From RHKX01 sp963745755 (GTDB lineage: Bacteria > Actinomycetota > Thermoleophilia > Solirubrobacterales > 70-9), in the NCBI GenBank assembly GCA_963745755.1, contig CAVUYP010000001.1, positions 496,001 through 560,000 on the forward strand: a DNA stretch of 64,000 bases, read 5' to 3'. A model generated the notes under the pieces. It was not told the DNA's origin. It searched no databases and saw nothing but the letters and a program-made list of their open reading frames with translations. This document shows positions 1 through 8,406 of this stretch, in pieces. Every line of letters begins with the position of its first letter. Position 1 is the first letter of the stretch. The translations under genes and the position numbers were made by a program.

Positions 1-318
1 GATCTTCGAGCGGACCATGCCGATCGTCAGCCGGCCGCCGTAGATGGCCGGCGGGATGCCGATCTCGCGGAGCACGTAGGGCAGGGCGCCGACGTGGTCC
101 TCGTGACCGTGGGTGAGCACGATCGCCTCGATGTCGTCGATCCGGCCGCGCAGGTAGGAGAAGTCGGGCAGGACGAGGTCGATGCCGAGCATCTCGGCGG
201 TCGGGAACATCAGCCCCGTGTCGACGATCACGATCTTGCCGCCGTACTCGACGACGGTCATGTTCTTGCCGATCTCGCCGAGCCCGCCGAGCGGCAGGAT
301 CCGCAGCTTGCCGCTCAC
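1..318 (-). CDS. rnj: Ribonuclease J (N-terminal part; gene runs off the window edge)
   Basis: The 106 visible codons encode the start of a metallo-beta-lactamase-fold ribonuclease. After a GTG start the protein reads SGKLRILPLGGLGEIGKNM, the usual RNase J opening. It then shows the metal-binding HGHEDHVGALPY motif near residue 75. RNase J is a combined 5'-3' exonuclease and endonuclease for RNA decay and rRNA maturation. The GTG overlaps the dapA stop codon as GTGA, so the two genes are probably co-transcribed; a dapA-rnj order is common in actinobacteria. The 3' part lies outside the window. Confidence 0.93.
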   Translation of the reverse strand, partial: MSGKLRILPLGGLGEIGKNMTVVEYGGKIVIVDTGLMFPTAEMLGIDLVLPDFSYLRGRIDDIEAIVLTHGHEDHVGALPYVLREIGIPPAIYGGRLTIGMVRSKI

Positions 319-1184
319 GCGACCACCTCGAGATCGAGCTGGACGAGGGCGTCGCGGACGACGGCGCGCTGGGCGTCGTCGAGCGGCACCATCGGCAGCC
401 GCATTCGTTCTGAACAGATACCAAGCATTTGCAGTGCTCCCTTGATCGGAATTGGGTTGGTGGTGACCGTGAGGGCCTCGAACAGCGGTTCCAGGGTCGC
501 GTTGAGCGCCCTGGCCGCGTCGGCCTCCCCGGCTTCGAAGAGTCTGTGGATCTCGGCCATCCGCGGCCCGACGACGTGCGAGGCGACGCAGATGCCGCCG
601 GTCCCGCCGAGCTCGAGGCAGCGCAGGAACACGTCGTCGTTGCCGGCCAGGACCTCGAGCCCGTCGATCGCGCCGAGATCGTCGTTGTTGGCCTGCTTGA
701 CGGCGTGGACGTTGTCGATCGTGGCGAGGTCGGCGAGTTGCTCGGGCGGGACGTTGATCACGGTCCGGCCGGGGATGTTGTAGAGGATGATCGGCTTCTC
801 GGTGACCGCCGCGATCGCTTCGACGTGCGCCCTGATCCCGGCCGGGTTCGGCTTGTTGTAGTAGGGGGTGACGACGAGCATCGCGTCGGCGCCGGCGACG
901 TCCGCGGCGTGGGTCAGCGCCACCGAGTGGCGGGTGTCGTTGGTCCCGGTGCCGCAGATCAGCAGGGTCGCCTCCCCCACCTCGGCGCGGACGGCCTCGA
1001 GCAGGGCGATCTGCTCGCGGTCGTCGAGCGTCGCCGCCTCGCCGGTGCTGCCGGCGACGACGAGCCCGTCGGAGCCGCTCTCGAGCAGGTGGACGGCGAG
1101 CTTCGCCGCGGCCGCGAAGTCGACGTCGCCGTTGCCGTCGAACGGCGTCGCCATCGCGGTCAGAACACCGCCGAACTCACTCAT
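315..1184 (-). CDS. dapA: 4-hydroxy-tetrahydrodipicolinate synthase
   Basis: This 289-residue class I aldolase-fold enzyme condenses pyruvate with aspartate semialdehyde, the first committed step to diaminopimelate and lysine. Visible hallmarks are GSTGEA (residues 45-50, the Thr pair of the proton relay with Ser replacing the first Thr), YNIPGRT with the catalytic Tyr near 135, and the Schiff-base Lys near 163 in AVKQANN. Length is typical. dapB lies upstream on the same strand with an amidase gene between them, and rnj follows with a 4-nt overlap. No clear Shine-Dalgarno site precedes the ATG; a TATCTT element 6 nt upstream suggests that some transcripts are leaderless. Confidence 0.95.
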   Translation of the reverse strand: MSEFGGVLTAMATPFDGNGDVDFAAAAKLAVHLLESGSDGLVVAGSTGEAATLDDREQIALLEAVRAEVGEATLLICGTGTNDTRHSVALTHAADVAGADAMLVVTPYYNKPNPAGIRAHVEAIAAVTEKPIILYNIPGRTVINVPPEQLADLATIDNVHAVKQANNDDLGAIDGLEVLAGNDDVFLRCLELGGTGGICVASHVVGPRMAEIHRLFEAGEADAARALNATLEPLFEALTVTTNPIPIKGALQMLGICSERMRLPMVPLDDAQRAVVRDALVQLDLEVVA

Positions 1185-1190
1185 GGGATG

Positions 1191-1196
1191 AAGATA
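1191..1196 (-). promoter_or_regulatory. Possible -10 element for a leaderless dapA transcript
   Basis: On the minus strand TATCTT sits 6 nt before the dapA ATG, directly after the amidase stop codon. The spacing would put transcription initiation at or near the ATG. No convincing -35 is visible, so this is suggestive only. Confidence 0.3.
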
Positions 1197-1197
1197 T

Positions 1198-2655
1198 CTA
1201 GCCCGCGAAAACCGGCGGCGTCCGGTCCGCCCAGGGAGCGGCCTTCTCGAGCTGTGCCGCGAGCCGGATCAGCAGGTCCTCGCGGCCGAACGCGCCGACG
1301 AGCTGGATGCCGACGGGAACGCCCTCGTCGGTCCAGTGCAGCGGCACCGAGATCGCCGGCTGGCCGGTGATGTTGAAGAGCGCCGTGAAGGCGCCCGAGG
1401 GCAGGCAACGGGTGAACGCCGACATCGGATCGTCGGCGCCGGTGTCGATGACGCCGAGCGGCGGCGCGATCTCGGCCATCGTCGGCGTCAGCAGGACGTC
1501 GTAGCCGGTCGCGTACCAGCCGGCGACGACCCGGCTCAGGCCCTGGTGGATGGCGACGTCGAGCAGGTATCGGCCCGATGTCCGCTCGTGGCCGATCTGC
1601 GCCATCGTCCAGGTCAGTGGCTCGACGTCGTGTTCGGTGATCGGGCGGCCGAGCAGCATGCCGAGCTGGGTCAGCGTTGCCGCCTGGCCGGCGGCCCAGC
1701 GGGTCAGGAAGCTGTCCTCGATGTCGGGACCGCCCTCGCCGGCGGGCATCATGTCGAGCGGGTTCCCCTCGTCGATCTCGTGGCCGAGCGACTCGAGCAG
1801 CTTCGCGGCCTTGTCGACCGCGGCGCGACAGGGAGCCGCAACCTCGACCCCCTCGACGGCGGGGCGCTTCATGATTCCGATCCGCAGGCCGCCGCTCTCG
1901 TCGCCGAGCTCGTCCGTGTAGGGCCGTGTCGGCGCCGGCGCGACGTAGGGGTCCCCCGGCGCCGATCCGTGAACCGCCTCGAGCAGCCGCGCCGTGTCAC
2001 GCACCGATCGCGACACGCAGAGCTCGACCGTGACCCCCGACATGTTGTCGCCGATCATCGGCCCCTCGCTGATCCGCTGCCGGGTCGGCTTCAGGCCGAC
2101 CAGCCCGTTGTTCGACGCCGGGATGCGGATCGATCCGCCGCCGTCGTTGGCATGCGCCATCGGCACGATCCCGGCGGCGACGGCGGCTCCGGAGCCGCCG
2201 CTCGAGCCGCCCGGGGAGCGGTTCGTGTCCCAGGGGTTCTTCGTCGCCCCGTATGCCTTCGGCTCGGTCGTCGCGACGATCCCCAGCTCGGGCGTGTTCG
2301 TCTTGCCGATCGTGACCAGGCCCGCCGCGCGGAAGCGCTCGGCCAGGGTCGTGTCGACCGGCGAGTGGAAGTTGGCCTCCTTGAGGACCTTCATGCCCAT
2401 GTGCAGCGGCTCGCCTGCGTTGGCGGCGCCGAGGTCCTTGAGCAGGAACGGCACGCCCTTGAACGGCCCGTCGGGCAGCTCGCCCGCGGCCCGTTCGCGG
2501 GCCGGGCCGGAGAGGTCGTGGATGATCGCGTTGAGCTCCGGGTTGACCCGCTCGGCGCGCTCGATCGCGGCGTCGATCAACTCCGCCGGGCTGGCCTCGC
2601 CGGTGCTGACCAGCTCCGCCTGCGCGGTTGCGTCGATTCGTGCAAGGTCGCTCAA
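1198..2655 (-). CDS. Amidase-signature family hydrolase
   Basis: The 485-residue protein belongs to the amidase signature family (GatA, PAM and nylon-oligomer hydrolase relatives). The Lys-cisSer-Ser machinery is visible: GVPFLLKDLG with Lys73, GGSSGGSGAAVA with Ser151/152, and DGGGSIRIPAS with Ser175. The chosen start is the TTG at 2655, preceded by a purine-rich GGAGGAAGG stretch; an upstream open reading frame extends further but overlaps dapB. It sits between dapA and dapB. No gatB or gatC is adjacent, so a stand-alone amidase is likelier than a tRNA amidotransferase subunit. The substrate cannot be read from sequence. Confidence 0.88.
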   Translation of the reverse strand: MSDLARIDATAQAELVSTGEASPAELIDAAIERAERVNPELNAIIHDLSGPARERAAGELPDGPFKGVPFLLKDLGAANAGEPLHMGMKVLKEANFHSPVDTTLAERFRAAGLVTIGKTNTPELGIVATTEPKAYGATKNPWDTNRSPGGSSGGSGAAVAAGIVPMAHANDGGGSIRIPASNNGLVGLKPTRQRISEGPMIGDNMSGVTVELCVSRSVRDTARLLEAVHGSAPGDPYVAPAPTRPYTDELGDESGGLRIGIMKRPAVEGVEVAAPCRAAVDKAAKLLESLGHEIDEGNPLDMMPAGEGGPDIEDSFLTRWAAGQAATLTQLGMLLGRPITEHDVEPLTWTMAQIGHERTSGRYLLDVAIHQGLSRVVAGWYATGYDVLLTPTMAEIAPPLGVIDTGADDPMSAFTRCLPSGAFTALFNITGQPAISVPLHWTDEGVPVGIQLVGAFGREDLLIRLAAQLEKAAPWADRTPPVFAG

Positions 2656-2687
2656 GTTCCTCTTCCTTCCTCCGGGGGGGGTCGGCC

Positions 2688-3377
2688 CTAGAGTATGGCC
2701 TCGAGGCCGACGGTCAGCGGCTCGGGGAGCGATCCGACCCTGCGGCAGGCGAGGACGACGCCGGGCATGAACGAGCTGCGGTCGATCGAATCGTGGCGGA
2801 TCGAGAGCGTCTGACCCTCGCCGCCGAAGATGACCTCCTGGTGGGCGACAAGGCCCGGCAGCCGCACCGAGTGGATCGGCTCGTGGACGTGGGCTCCGGC
2901 GGCGGCCAGCAGCTCCGCCGTCCGCACGGCGGTTCCCGACGGCTTGTCGAGCTTGCCGTCGTGATGGAGCTCGACGATCTCGACCTCGGGCATGAACTCG
3001 GCCACGCGGCGGCCGACCTCCATCATCAGCACGGCCCCGATCGCGAAGTTGGGGGCGACGAATGCGCGTCCCCCCTCGCCGTCGTTCCAGTGGTCGGTCG
3101 CGCACTTGCGGAGCTTTTCGAGGTCGAAGCCGGTCGTGCCGATGACGACGCTGACGCCGGCGTGCAGGCACAGGTGGGCGTTCGGAAGCGCCTCGTCGGG
3201 CACGGTGAAGTCGACGACGACGTCGGTGTCGGCGAGGACGTCGCCGAGCTCGGTGCCGAGGGCCGGATCGGCCCGGCCGCTGAGCTCGAGCCCGTCGGCG
3301 GCCTCGACGGCGGCGCAGACGGTCGCGCCCATCCGCCCGGCGGCGCCCGCGACGGCGACTCTGACCGGATCGGCCAT
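2688..3377 (-). CDS. dapB: 4-hydroxy-tetrahydrodipicolinate reductase
   Basis: A 229-residue NAD(P)H-dependent reductase of the diaminopimelate pathway. It opens with the Rossmann motif VAVAGAAGRMG (residues 7-17). The signature ELHHDGKLDKPSGTA contains the catalytic His-His and Lys, and PNFAIGAVLMMEVGRR matches the inter-domain segment. It is slightly shorter than the usual 240-270 residues. The ATG overlaps the stop of the upstream M16 peptidase by one base (TGATG), so the two are probably translationally coupled. It acts directly after DapA. Confidence 0.95.
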   Translation of the reverse strand: MADPVRVAVAGAAGRMGATVCAAVEAADGLELSGRADPALGTELGDVLADTDVVVDFTVPDEALPNAHLCLHAGVSVVIGTTGFDLEKLRKCATDHWNDGEGGRAFVAPNFAIGAVLMMEVGRRVAEFMPEVEIVELHHDGKLDKPSGTAVRTAELLAAAGAHVHEPIHSVRLPGLVAHQEVIFGGEGQTLSIRHDSIDRSSFMPGVVLACRRVGSLPEPLTVGLEAIL

Positions 3378-4657
3378 CAGCCGGCGAGGGCCGGGCTGAA
3401 GGGGCTGACCGCGGCGCGGAAGCAGTCCTCGTCGGCGCCGATGCAGGCGGCGGAGATCGACTCGGCGGCGTAGAGCTCGGCGGCGAGGGCGGCGACGTCG
3501 TCGATCGTCACCGCGTCGATCCTGGCGATGATCTCGTCGATGCTGAGCAGCGGCAGGTCGAACAGCGTCGCGTTCGCGTTGCGGCTCATCCGCGCCGACG
3601 TCGACTCGAGGACCAGGACCGTGCGCCCCTTGACGTGCTCCTTGGCGCGCTCGAGCTCGGCGGCGCCGACCGGCTCGCTGCGCAGCGACTCGAGCTCGGC
3701 GGCGATCACCTCGCAGGCCTCGGCGACGTTGTCCTCGCGGGTGCCGACGTACATCGCGACCGTGCCCTGGTCGGCGAACTGCGACGAGTAGGAGCCGACC
3801 GAGTAGGCGAGCCCGCGCTTCTCGCGGACCTCGCGGAACAGCCGCGAAGAGCTCGACCCGCCGAGGATCGTGTCCATGACGTTGAGGACGAAGCGGCGCT
3901 CGTCGCTGCGGCTGATGCCGGGGGCGCCGAAGCAGATGTGGTACTGCTCGGTCTCCTTCGGGTAGAACCGCAGCTGCCCGCCCGGCGCCGCCGGGCCGCC
4001 GTTGGCGACCGGGACCTCGCCGAGCCGCGGCTGCAGATAGCTGCCGGCGAGGTCGACGATGCGGTCGTGCTCGAGGCTGCCGCTCGCCGAGACGACGATG
4101 TTGGAGCTGACGTAGCGCGCCTGGTGGTAGGCGGAGATCTCCGGGATCGGGATCGAGCCGATCACGTCGGCGGTGCCGAGGATCCGCCGTCCGAGCGGCG
4201 CGTCGCCGTAGATCGCGTCGGCGAGCACGTCGTGGACGCGATCGGAGGGCTCGTCCTCGTACATAGCGATCTCCTCGATCACGACCTGCCGTTCGGAATC
4301 GATATCCGGGAAGGTCGGCTTCAGGAACATCTCGGCGAGCAGATCGATGGCCTTCTCGGTGTGCTCGTCGAGGAACCGCGAGTAGAGCTGCGTCGTCTCC
4401 TTGCTGGTCGCGGCGTTCGTCGCCGCGCCGAGGCCGTCGAAGTACTCGGAGATCTCGATCGCCGAGTACCGCTCCGTCCCCTTGAACAGCAGGTGCTCGA
4501 GGAAGTGCGAGACGCCGGCCTGCGCCGGGGCCTCGTCGCGGGAGCCGGTGCGGACCCAGAGCCCGAGGGCGACCGAGCGGACCGCGGGTACGGTCTCGGT
4601 GACGACCTTGAGGCCGCCATCGAGTTCGGTCAGCTCGACGCCTTCGGGAAGGGTCAC
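3377..4657 (-). CDS. M16 family zinc peptidase (processing-peptidase-like)
   Basis: The 426-residue protein carries the inverted zinc motif HFLEH (residues 51-55) and the downstream EEIAMYEDEPSD segment with the third zinc ligand near residue 129, then the M16 C-terminal domain with RGLAYSVGSYSS. This matches the bacterial homologues of mitochondrial processing peptidase beta. It follows pnp by 12 nt; a pnp-M16 pair is a conserved arrangement in Gram-positive bacteria, although its functional meaning is not settled. It overlaps dapB. Confidence 0.9.
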   Translation of the reverse strand: MTLPEGVELTELDGGLKVVTETVPAVRSVALGLWVRTGSRDEAPAQAGVSHFLEHLLFKGTERYSAIEISEYFDGLGAATNAATSKETTQLYSRFLDEHTEKAIDLLAEMFLKPTFPDIDSERQVVIEEIAMYEDEPSDRVHDVLADAIYGDAPLGRRILGTADVIGSIPIPEISAYHQARYVSSNIVVSASGSLEHDRIVDLAGSYLQPRLGEVPVANGGPAAPGGQLRFYPKETEQYHICFGAPGISRSDERRFVLNVMDTILGGSSSSRLFREVREKRGLAYSVGSYSSQFADQGTVAMYVGTREDNVAEACEVIAAELESLRSEPVGAAELERAKEHVKGRTVLVLESTSARMSRNANATLFDLPLLSIDEIIARIDAVTIDDVAALAAELYAAESISAACIGADEDCFRAAVSPFSPALAG

Positions 4658-4669
4658 GTCCTCCGGCTC

Positions 4670-6934
4670 CTAGTCGCGGCGCCGGCGCTCGCGATCGCCG
4701 CCGCGGTCCCGACCGCCACGTCCGCCGCGGTCCCGACCGCCACGTCCGCCGCGGTCACCACCACCGCCGCCGCGCGGGCCACGATCACCGCTGCCGACCG
4801 CCGCCAGCTCCTCCTTCGACTTCCCGGCAACCTGCGGGTCGTCGGAGCGCCGCAGGCCGATCCGGCCGCGCTCGCGGTCGACCTCGACCACGGTCACGTC
4901 GAGCTCGTCGCCCTGGCTGAGCACGTCCTCGACGGTGTCGACCCGCTCACCCGGCTTGACCGCCGAGATGTGCAGGAGGCCGTCCGTGCCCTTGACTAGC
5001 TCGACGAAGGCGCCGAAGGTCGTGGTCTTGACGACCTTGCCCTTGAACGTGTCGCCGACCTCGGCCTCGCGGGTCATCGCCTCGATCTGCTTGATGCAGG
5101 ACTCGACGAGCTCGCCGTTGGCGGCGTAGACGCGGATCGTGCCGTCGTCCTCGACGTCGATCTGCGCCTCGAACTCCTCGGAGAGGCCGCGGATCGTCTC
5201 GCCGCCCTTGCCGATCACGGCGCCGATCTTCTCCGGGTCGATCTTGATCGACTCGATCCGCGGCGCGGTCGGGCTGAGCTGCTCGCGCGGCCCGTCGATC
5301 GACTCCGCCATCTTGCCGAGGATGAAGAGCCTGCCCTGACGGGCCTGCTCCAGCGCCTCGCGAAGGATGTCGAAGGTGACGCCGGTGATCTTGATGTCCA
5401 TCTGCAGGGCGTTGATGCCCTGCTCGGTGCCGGCGACCTTGAAGTCCATGTCGCCGAGGTGATCCTCGACGCCGGCGATGTCCGTCAGGACGATCACGTG
5501 GTCGTCCTCCTTGATCAGACCCATCGCGACGCCGGCGACCGGCGATGACACCGGGACGCCCGCGGCCTGCAGGGCCATCGAGGAGGCGCAGACCGACCCC
5601 ATCGACGAGGAGCCGTTCGACTCCAGCGTCTCCGAGACCACCCGGGTCACGTACGGGAAGTCCTCGACGCTCGGCATCGTCGGCGCCAGGGCGCGCTCGG
5701 CGAGCGCGCCGTGGCCGATGTCCCGGCGCTTCGGGCCGCGCATGAAACCGGCTTCACCGACCGAGTAGGGCGGGAAGTTGTAGTGGTGGAAGAACGTCTT
5801 CGTCTCCTGCAGCCCGAGGTTGTCGAGGCGCATGTCCATCCGCGTGGTGCCGAGCGCCACGTTGGAGAGGATCTGCGTCTCGCCACGGGTGAACAGCGCC
5901 GAGCCGTGTACGCGGGGCGAGATGTCGACCTCGGTCTCGATCGGACGGATCTCGTCCTGGGCGCGACCGTCGGGGCGCTTCTTGTCGACCGCGATCCGCT
6001 TGCGAATCGTCGACTTCTCGATCGCTCCGAACGCGGCCGAGACCTCGGAGCGACGAGCCGAGTCGGCGTCGTCGTCGTCCGTATCGGGTGCGTACTGGGC
6101 GAGGACGGCGTCCTTGATCGCCTCGATCGCCTCCTGGCGAGCGAGCTTCTCGGGGACGCTGGTCGCCTCGTCGATCGCGTTCTGGTGCGTGTCGCGGATC
6201 TGCGAGAGCAGGCCCTCGTCGATCGAGGGGGCCTCGACGACGAGCTTCTCCTTGCCGGCGATCTGCTGCAGCTCCTCCATCGCGCCGACGAGCTTCTTGA
6301 TCTCGGCGTGAGCGATGTCGAGGGCATCGAGGACCTCGGCCTCGGTGACGTTCTCGGCGCCGCACTCGACCATCAGGATCGCGTCCTTGGAGCCGGACAC
6401 GATCAGGTCCATCTCGAGGTTCTCGTGCTCCTCCTCGGGCGGGTTGACGACGAAGTCGCCGTCGACCTTGCCGACGCGGACCGCGCCGACGAGCTCCTGG
6501 ACCGGAATCGGCGAGATCGCCAGCGCCGCGGAGGCTCCGTTCATCGCGAGGATGTCGTAGGGGTGGACGTGGTCGACCGAGAGCGGCGTCGAGACGAGCT
6601 GCGTCTCGAAGTGCCAGCCCTTCGGGAAGAGCGGCCGCAGCGGGCGGTCGATCATCCGGGCGGTCAGGGTCGCCTTCTCGCCGGCGCGGGCCTCGCGGCG
6701 GAAGTAGGAGCCGGGGATCCTGCCGACGGCGTAGTGCCGCTCCTCGACATCCACGGTAAGGGGTAGGAAGTCGACATCGCGGAGGTTGCCCATCGTCGCG
6801 GTGCCGAGGACCATCGTGTCGCCGCTGCGGACGACGACTGCGCCGCTCGCCTGGCGGGCGAGCTTGCCGGTCTCGAACGAGATCTCGGTTCCGCCGACCT
6901 CGACTGAGACGCTCTTAACGTCAAACATAGTCAT
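4670..6934 (-). CDS. pnp: Polyribonucleotide nucleotidyltransferase (PNPase)
   Basis: A 754-residue phosphorolytic 3'-5' exoribonuclease. Two RNase PH domains (about residues 10-230 and 310-540) are followed by a KH domain with IGAVIGKGGETIRGL near 570 and an S1 domain with GKVVKTTTFGAFVELVKG near 635. The last 50 residues are an RGG-rich tail (GGRGGRDRGG units, encoded by short tandem repeats near 4720-4760), which probably adds RNA affinity. GGAAGGA lies 11 nt before the ATG. A second in-frame ATG two codons later is possible. It groups with rpsO, but two redox genes lie between them. Confidence 0.97.
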   Translation of the reverse strand: MTMFDVKSVSVEVGGTEISFETGKLARQASGAVVVRSGDTMVLGTATMGNLRDVDFLPLTVDVEERHYAVGRIPGSYFRREARAGEKATLTARMIDRPLRPLFPKGWHFETQLVSTPLSVDHVHPYDILAMNGASAALAISPIPVQELVGAVRVGKVDGDFVVNPPEEEHENLEMDLIVSGSKDAILMVECGAENVTEAEVLDALDIAHAEIKKLVGAMEELQQIAGKEKLVVEAPSIDEGLLSQIRDTHQNAIDEATSVPEKLARQEAIEAIKDAVLAQYAPDTDDDDADSARRSEVSAAFGAIEKSTIRKRIAVDKKRPDGRAQDEIRPIETEVDISPRVHGSALFTRGETQILSNVALGTTRMDMRLDNLGLQETKTFFHHYNFPPYSVGEAGFMRGPKRRDIGHGALAERALAPTMPSVEDFPYVTRVVSETLESNGSSSMGSVCASSMALQAAGVPVSSPVAGVAMGLIKEDDHVIVLTDIAGVEDHLGDMDFKVAGTEQGINALQMDIKITGVTFDILREALEQARQGRLFILGKMAESIDGPREQLSPTAPRIESIKIDPEKIGAVIGKGGETIRGLSEEFEAQIDVEDDGTIRVYAANGELVESCIKQIEAMTREAEVGDTFKGKVVKTTTFGAFVELVKGTDGLLHISAVKPGERVDTVEDVLSQGDELDVTVVEVDRERGRIGLRRSDDPQVAGKSKEELAAVGSGDRGPRGGGGGDRGGRGGRDRGGRGGRDRGGDRERRRRD

Positions 6935-7040
6935 CTATTCGTTTTTCCTTCCGGGGCCGTCGCTTCCGTTGATGGCGCGGGAACTTGGGACCCGCGAGGT
7001 GACGACCCATTCATTTTCGGATTTCTTTGCGGCCGGGAGG

Positions 7041-7592
7041 TTACAGATGCGGCGCCTCGCCGCCGCTGCGCCCCGCCGGCGCGGGCGTCGCCGCGGCGCG
7101 GAATGCCGCCGCGAGGTCGTCGCCGAGCGGCGCTCCGGCCGCAAAGCCGGCCGGCGTCGCCGTCACCCCGGCCCTGATGCCGCTGCGGAAGTCGCGCCGG
7201 ACCCGGGACGCGACGGCGTCGCTGCGGCGATCGGCCTGGAAGCGGTCGAGGTCGAGCCCGAGGTCGCCGACCCGGTCCCAGAGGTGTGGGTCGTCGACGT
7301 GGGCGCGATCGGCGAGCAGCGAGTCCCAGAACGACCAGAACGCGACCTCGGACTGGACCGCCACGGCCTCGGCGGCGGCGTGCAGCGCCGGCGAGCGCGG
7401 CCGCTTGCCGGCGACCGGGAAATGCCGCACGCAGAGCGCCAGCGGCAGCGACGAGATCTCGGCCCAGGTGCCGGCGCAGCGCGGGCAGGCGAGATCGAGG
7501 TAGACGATCGCGACCGGGCCGCTGCCGCGGACGTGATCGGCGCCGTCGGGATCCGGCACCGCGGCGCTCCCGAGTGAGGGAGTCCCGGGCAC
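7041..7592 (-). CDS. DsbA-like thioredoxin-fold protein
   Basis: The 183-residue protein has a thioredoxin-fold CPRC motif (Cys36, Cys39) after a hydrophobic beta strand, YLDLACPRC. CVRHFPVAGKRP and a helical insert containing WSFWDSLLADRA follow, as in the DsbA/FrnE-type families. A late TATPAGF resembles the cis-Pro loop. No signal peptide is visible, so a cytoplasmic oxidoreductase is likely. It lies 8 nt downstream of a peroxiredoxin gene and may serve it or a separate disulfide exchange. The start is uncertain; several upstream codons are possible. Confidence 0.75.
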   Translation of the reverse strand: MPGTPSLGSAAVPDPDGADHVRGSGPVAIVYLDLACPRCAGTWAEISSLPLALCVRHFPVAGKRPRSPALHAAAEAVAVQSEVAFWSFWDSLLADRAHVDDPHLWDRVGDLGLDLDRFQADRRSDAVASRVRRDFRSGIRAGVTATPAGFAAGAPLGDDLAAAFRAAATPAPAGRSGGEAPHL

Positions 7593-7600
7593 GGCAGCGC

Positions 7601-8056
7601 TCAGGCCGCCTCGAGCGCATCGAAGATCAGGTTCGCGCCGGGGATCTCGAGCGGCGTCGGGGTAGCGTAGGACCAGCGCACGGTGCCTTCGCCGTCGACG
7701 AGGACGAGCGAGCGGTTGGCGTGTCCGTAGTCGTCGAGGTAGGCGCCGTAGGCGGAGCAGACCGCGCCCTTCGGGTGGAAGTCGGCGAGCAGCGGGATGT
7801 GGAGGCCGAGCTTCTCGCGGAACGCGGCGTGGCAGTCGGACGAGTCGACGCTGACCCCGACGAGCGCGGCTCCTCGGGCCTCGATCTCGTCGTGGACCTC
7901 CTGATAGATCGACAGCTGGTCGGTGCAGACGGAGCTGAAGTCGAGCGGGTAGAAGGCGAGGACCAGACGCCGCCCGGCGAAGTCGCCCAGCGAGACCCGG
8001 TTGCCGTCATGGTCGGCGAGCGAGAAGTCGGGAGCGCGGGCGCCGGGCTCGATCAC
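7601..8056 (-). CDS. Peroxiredoxin (AhpC/TSA, AhpE- or Bcp-like)
   Basis: A 151-residue thiol peroxidase. The peroxidatic Cys44 lies in FYPLDFSSVCTDQ, which fits the Px3(T/S)xxC pattern with a shifted Thr. Further cysteines at 75 (SSDCHAAF) and 100 (GAVCSAYG) could resolve the sulfenate. Length and the GTG start fit small actinobacterial AhpE-type enzymes. It sits between rpsO and the DsbA-like gene, on the same strand, in what is normally the rpsO-pnp interval. Subfamily is uncertain. Confidence 0.88.
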   Translation of the reverse strand: MIEPGARAPDFSLADHDGNRVSLGDFAGRRLVLAFYPLDFSSVCTDQLSIYQEVHDEIEARGAALVGVSVDSSDCHAAFREKLGLHIPLLADFHPKGAVCSAYGAYLDDYGHANRSLVLVDGEGTVRWSYATPTPLEIPGANLIFDALEAA

Positions 8057-8078
8057 GCCGCCACCGGTGTGGGTCCGC

Positions 8079-8348
8079 TCAGCGGCGCAGCCCGAGCTCG
8101 GCGACCAGCGAGCGGTAGCGCTCGAGGTCGGTGCGCTCGAGGTAGCGCAGCAGGCGCCGGCGGCGCCCGACCAGCATCAGCAGGCCGCGGCGCGAATGGT
8201 GGTCCTTGCTGTGCGTGCGCAGGTGCTCGGTGAGCTCGTTGATCCGCGCGGTGAGCAGGGCGACCTGGACCTCGGTGGATCCGGTGTCGGCGCCGTCTCG
8301 GCCGTACTTGTCGACCAGCTCGGCCTTCTTGTCCTTCGTCAGCGACAT
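8079..8348 (-). CDS. rpsO: 30S ribosomal protein S15
   Basis: The 89-residue product has the S15 core: TGSTEVQVALLTARINELTEHL, then HSKDHHSRRGLLMLVGRRRRLLRYL. It binds the central domain of 16S rRNA. Length is canonical. GAGAGA precedes the ATG. It lies 58 nt downstream of ribF and upstream of the redox pair and pnp. Confidence 0.98.
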   Translation of the reverse strand: MSLTKDKKAELVDKYGRDGADTGSTEVQVALLTARINELTEHLRTHSKDHHSRRGLLMLVGRRRRLLRYLERTDLERYRSLVAELGLRR

Positions 8349-8406
8349 CAGTCTCTCTCAAGCATACGCGGGCACTTCGGGCTTCGTTCGGCGCCTTCGG
8401 CGGTGG

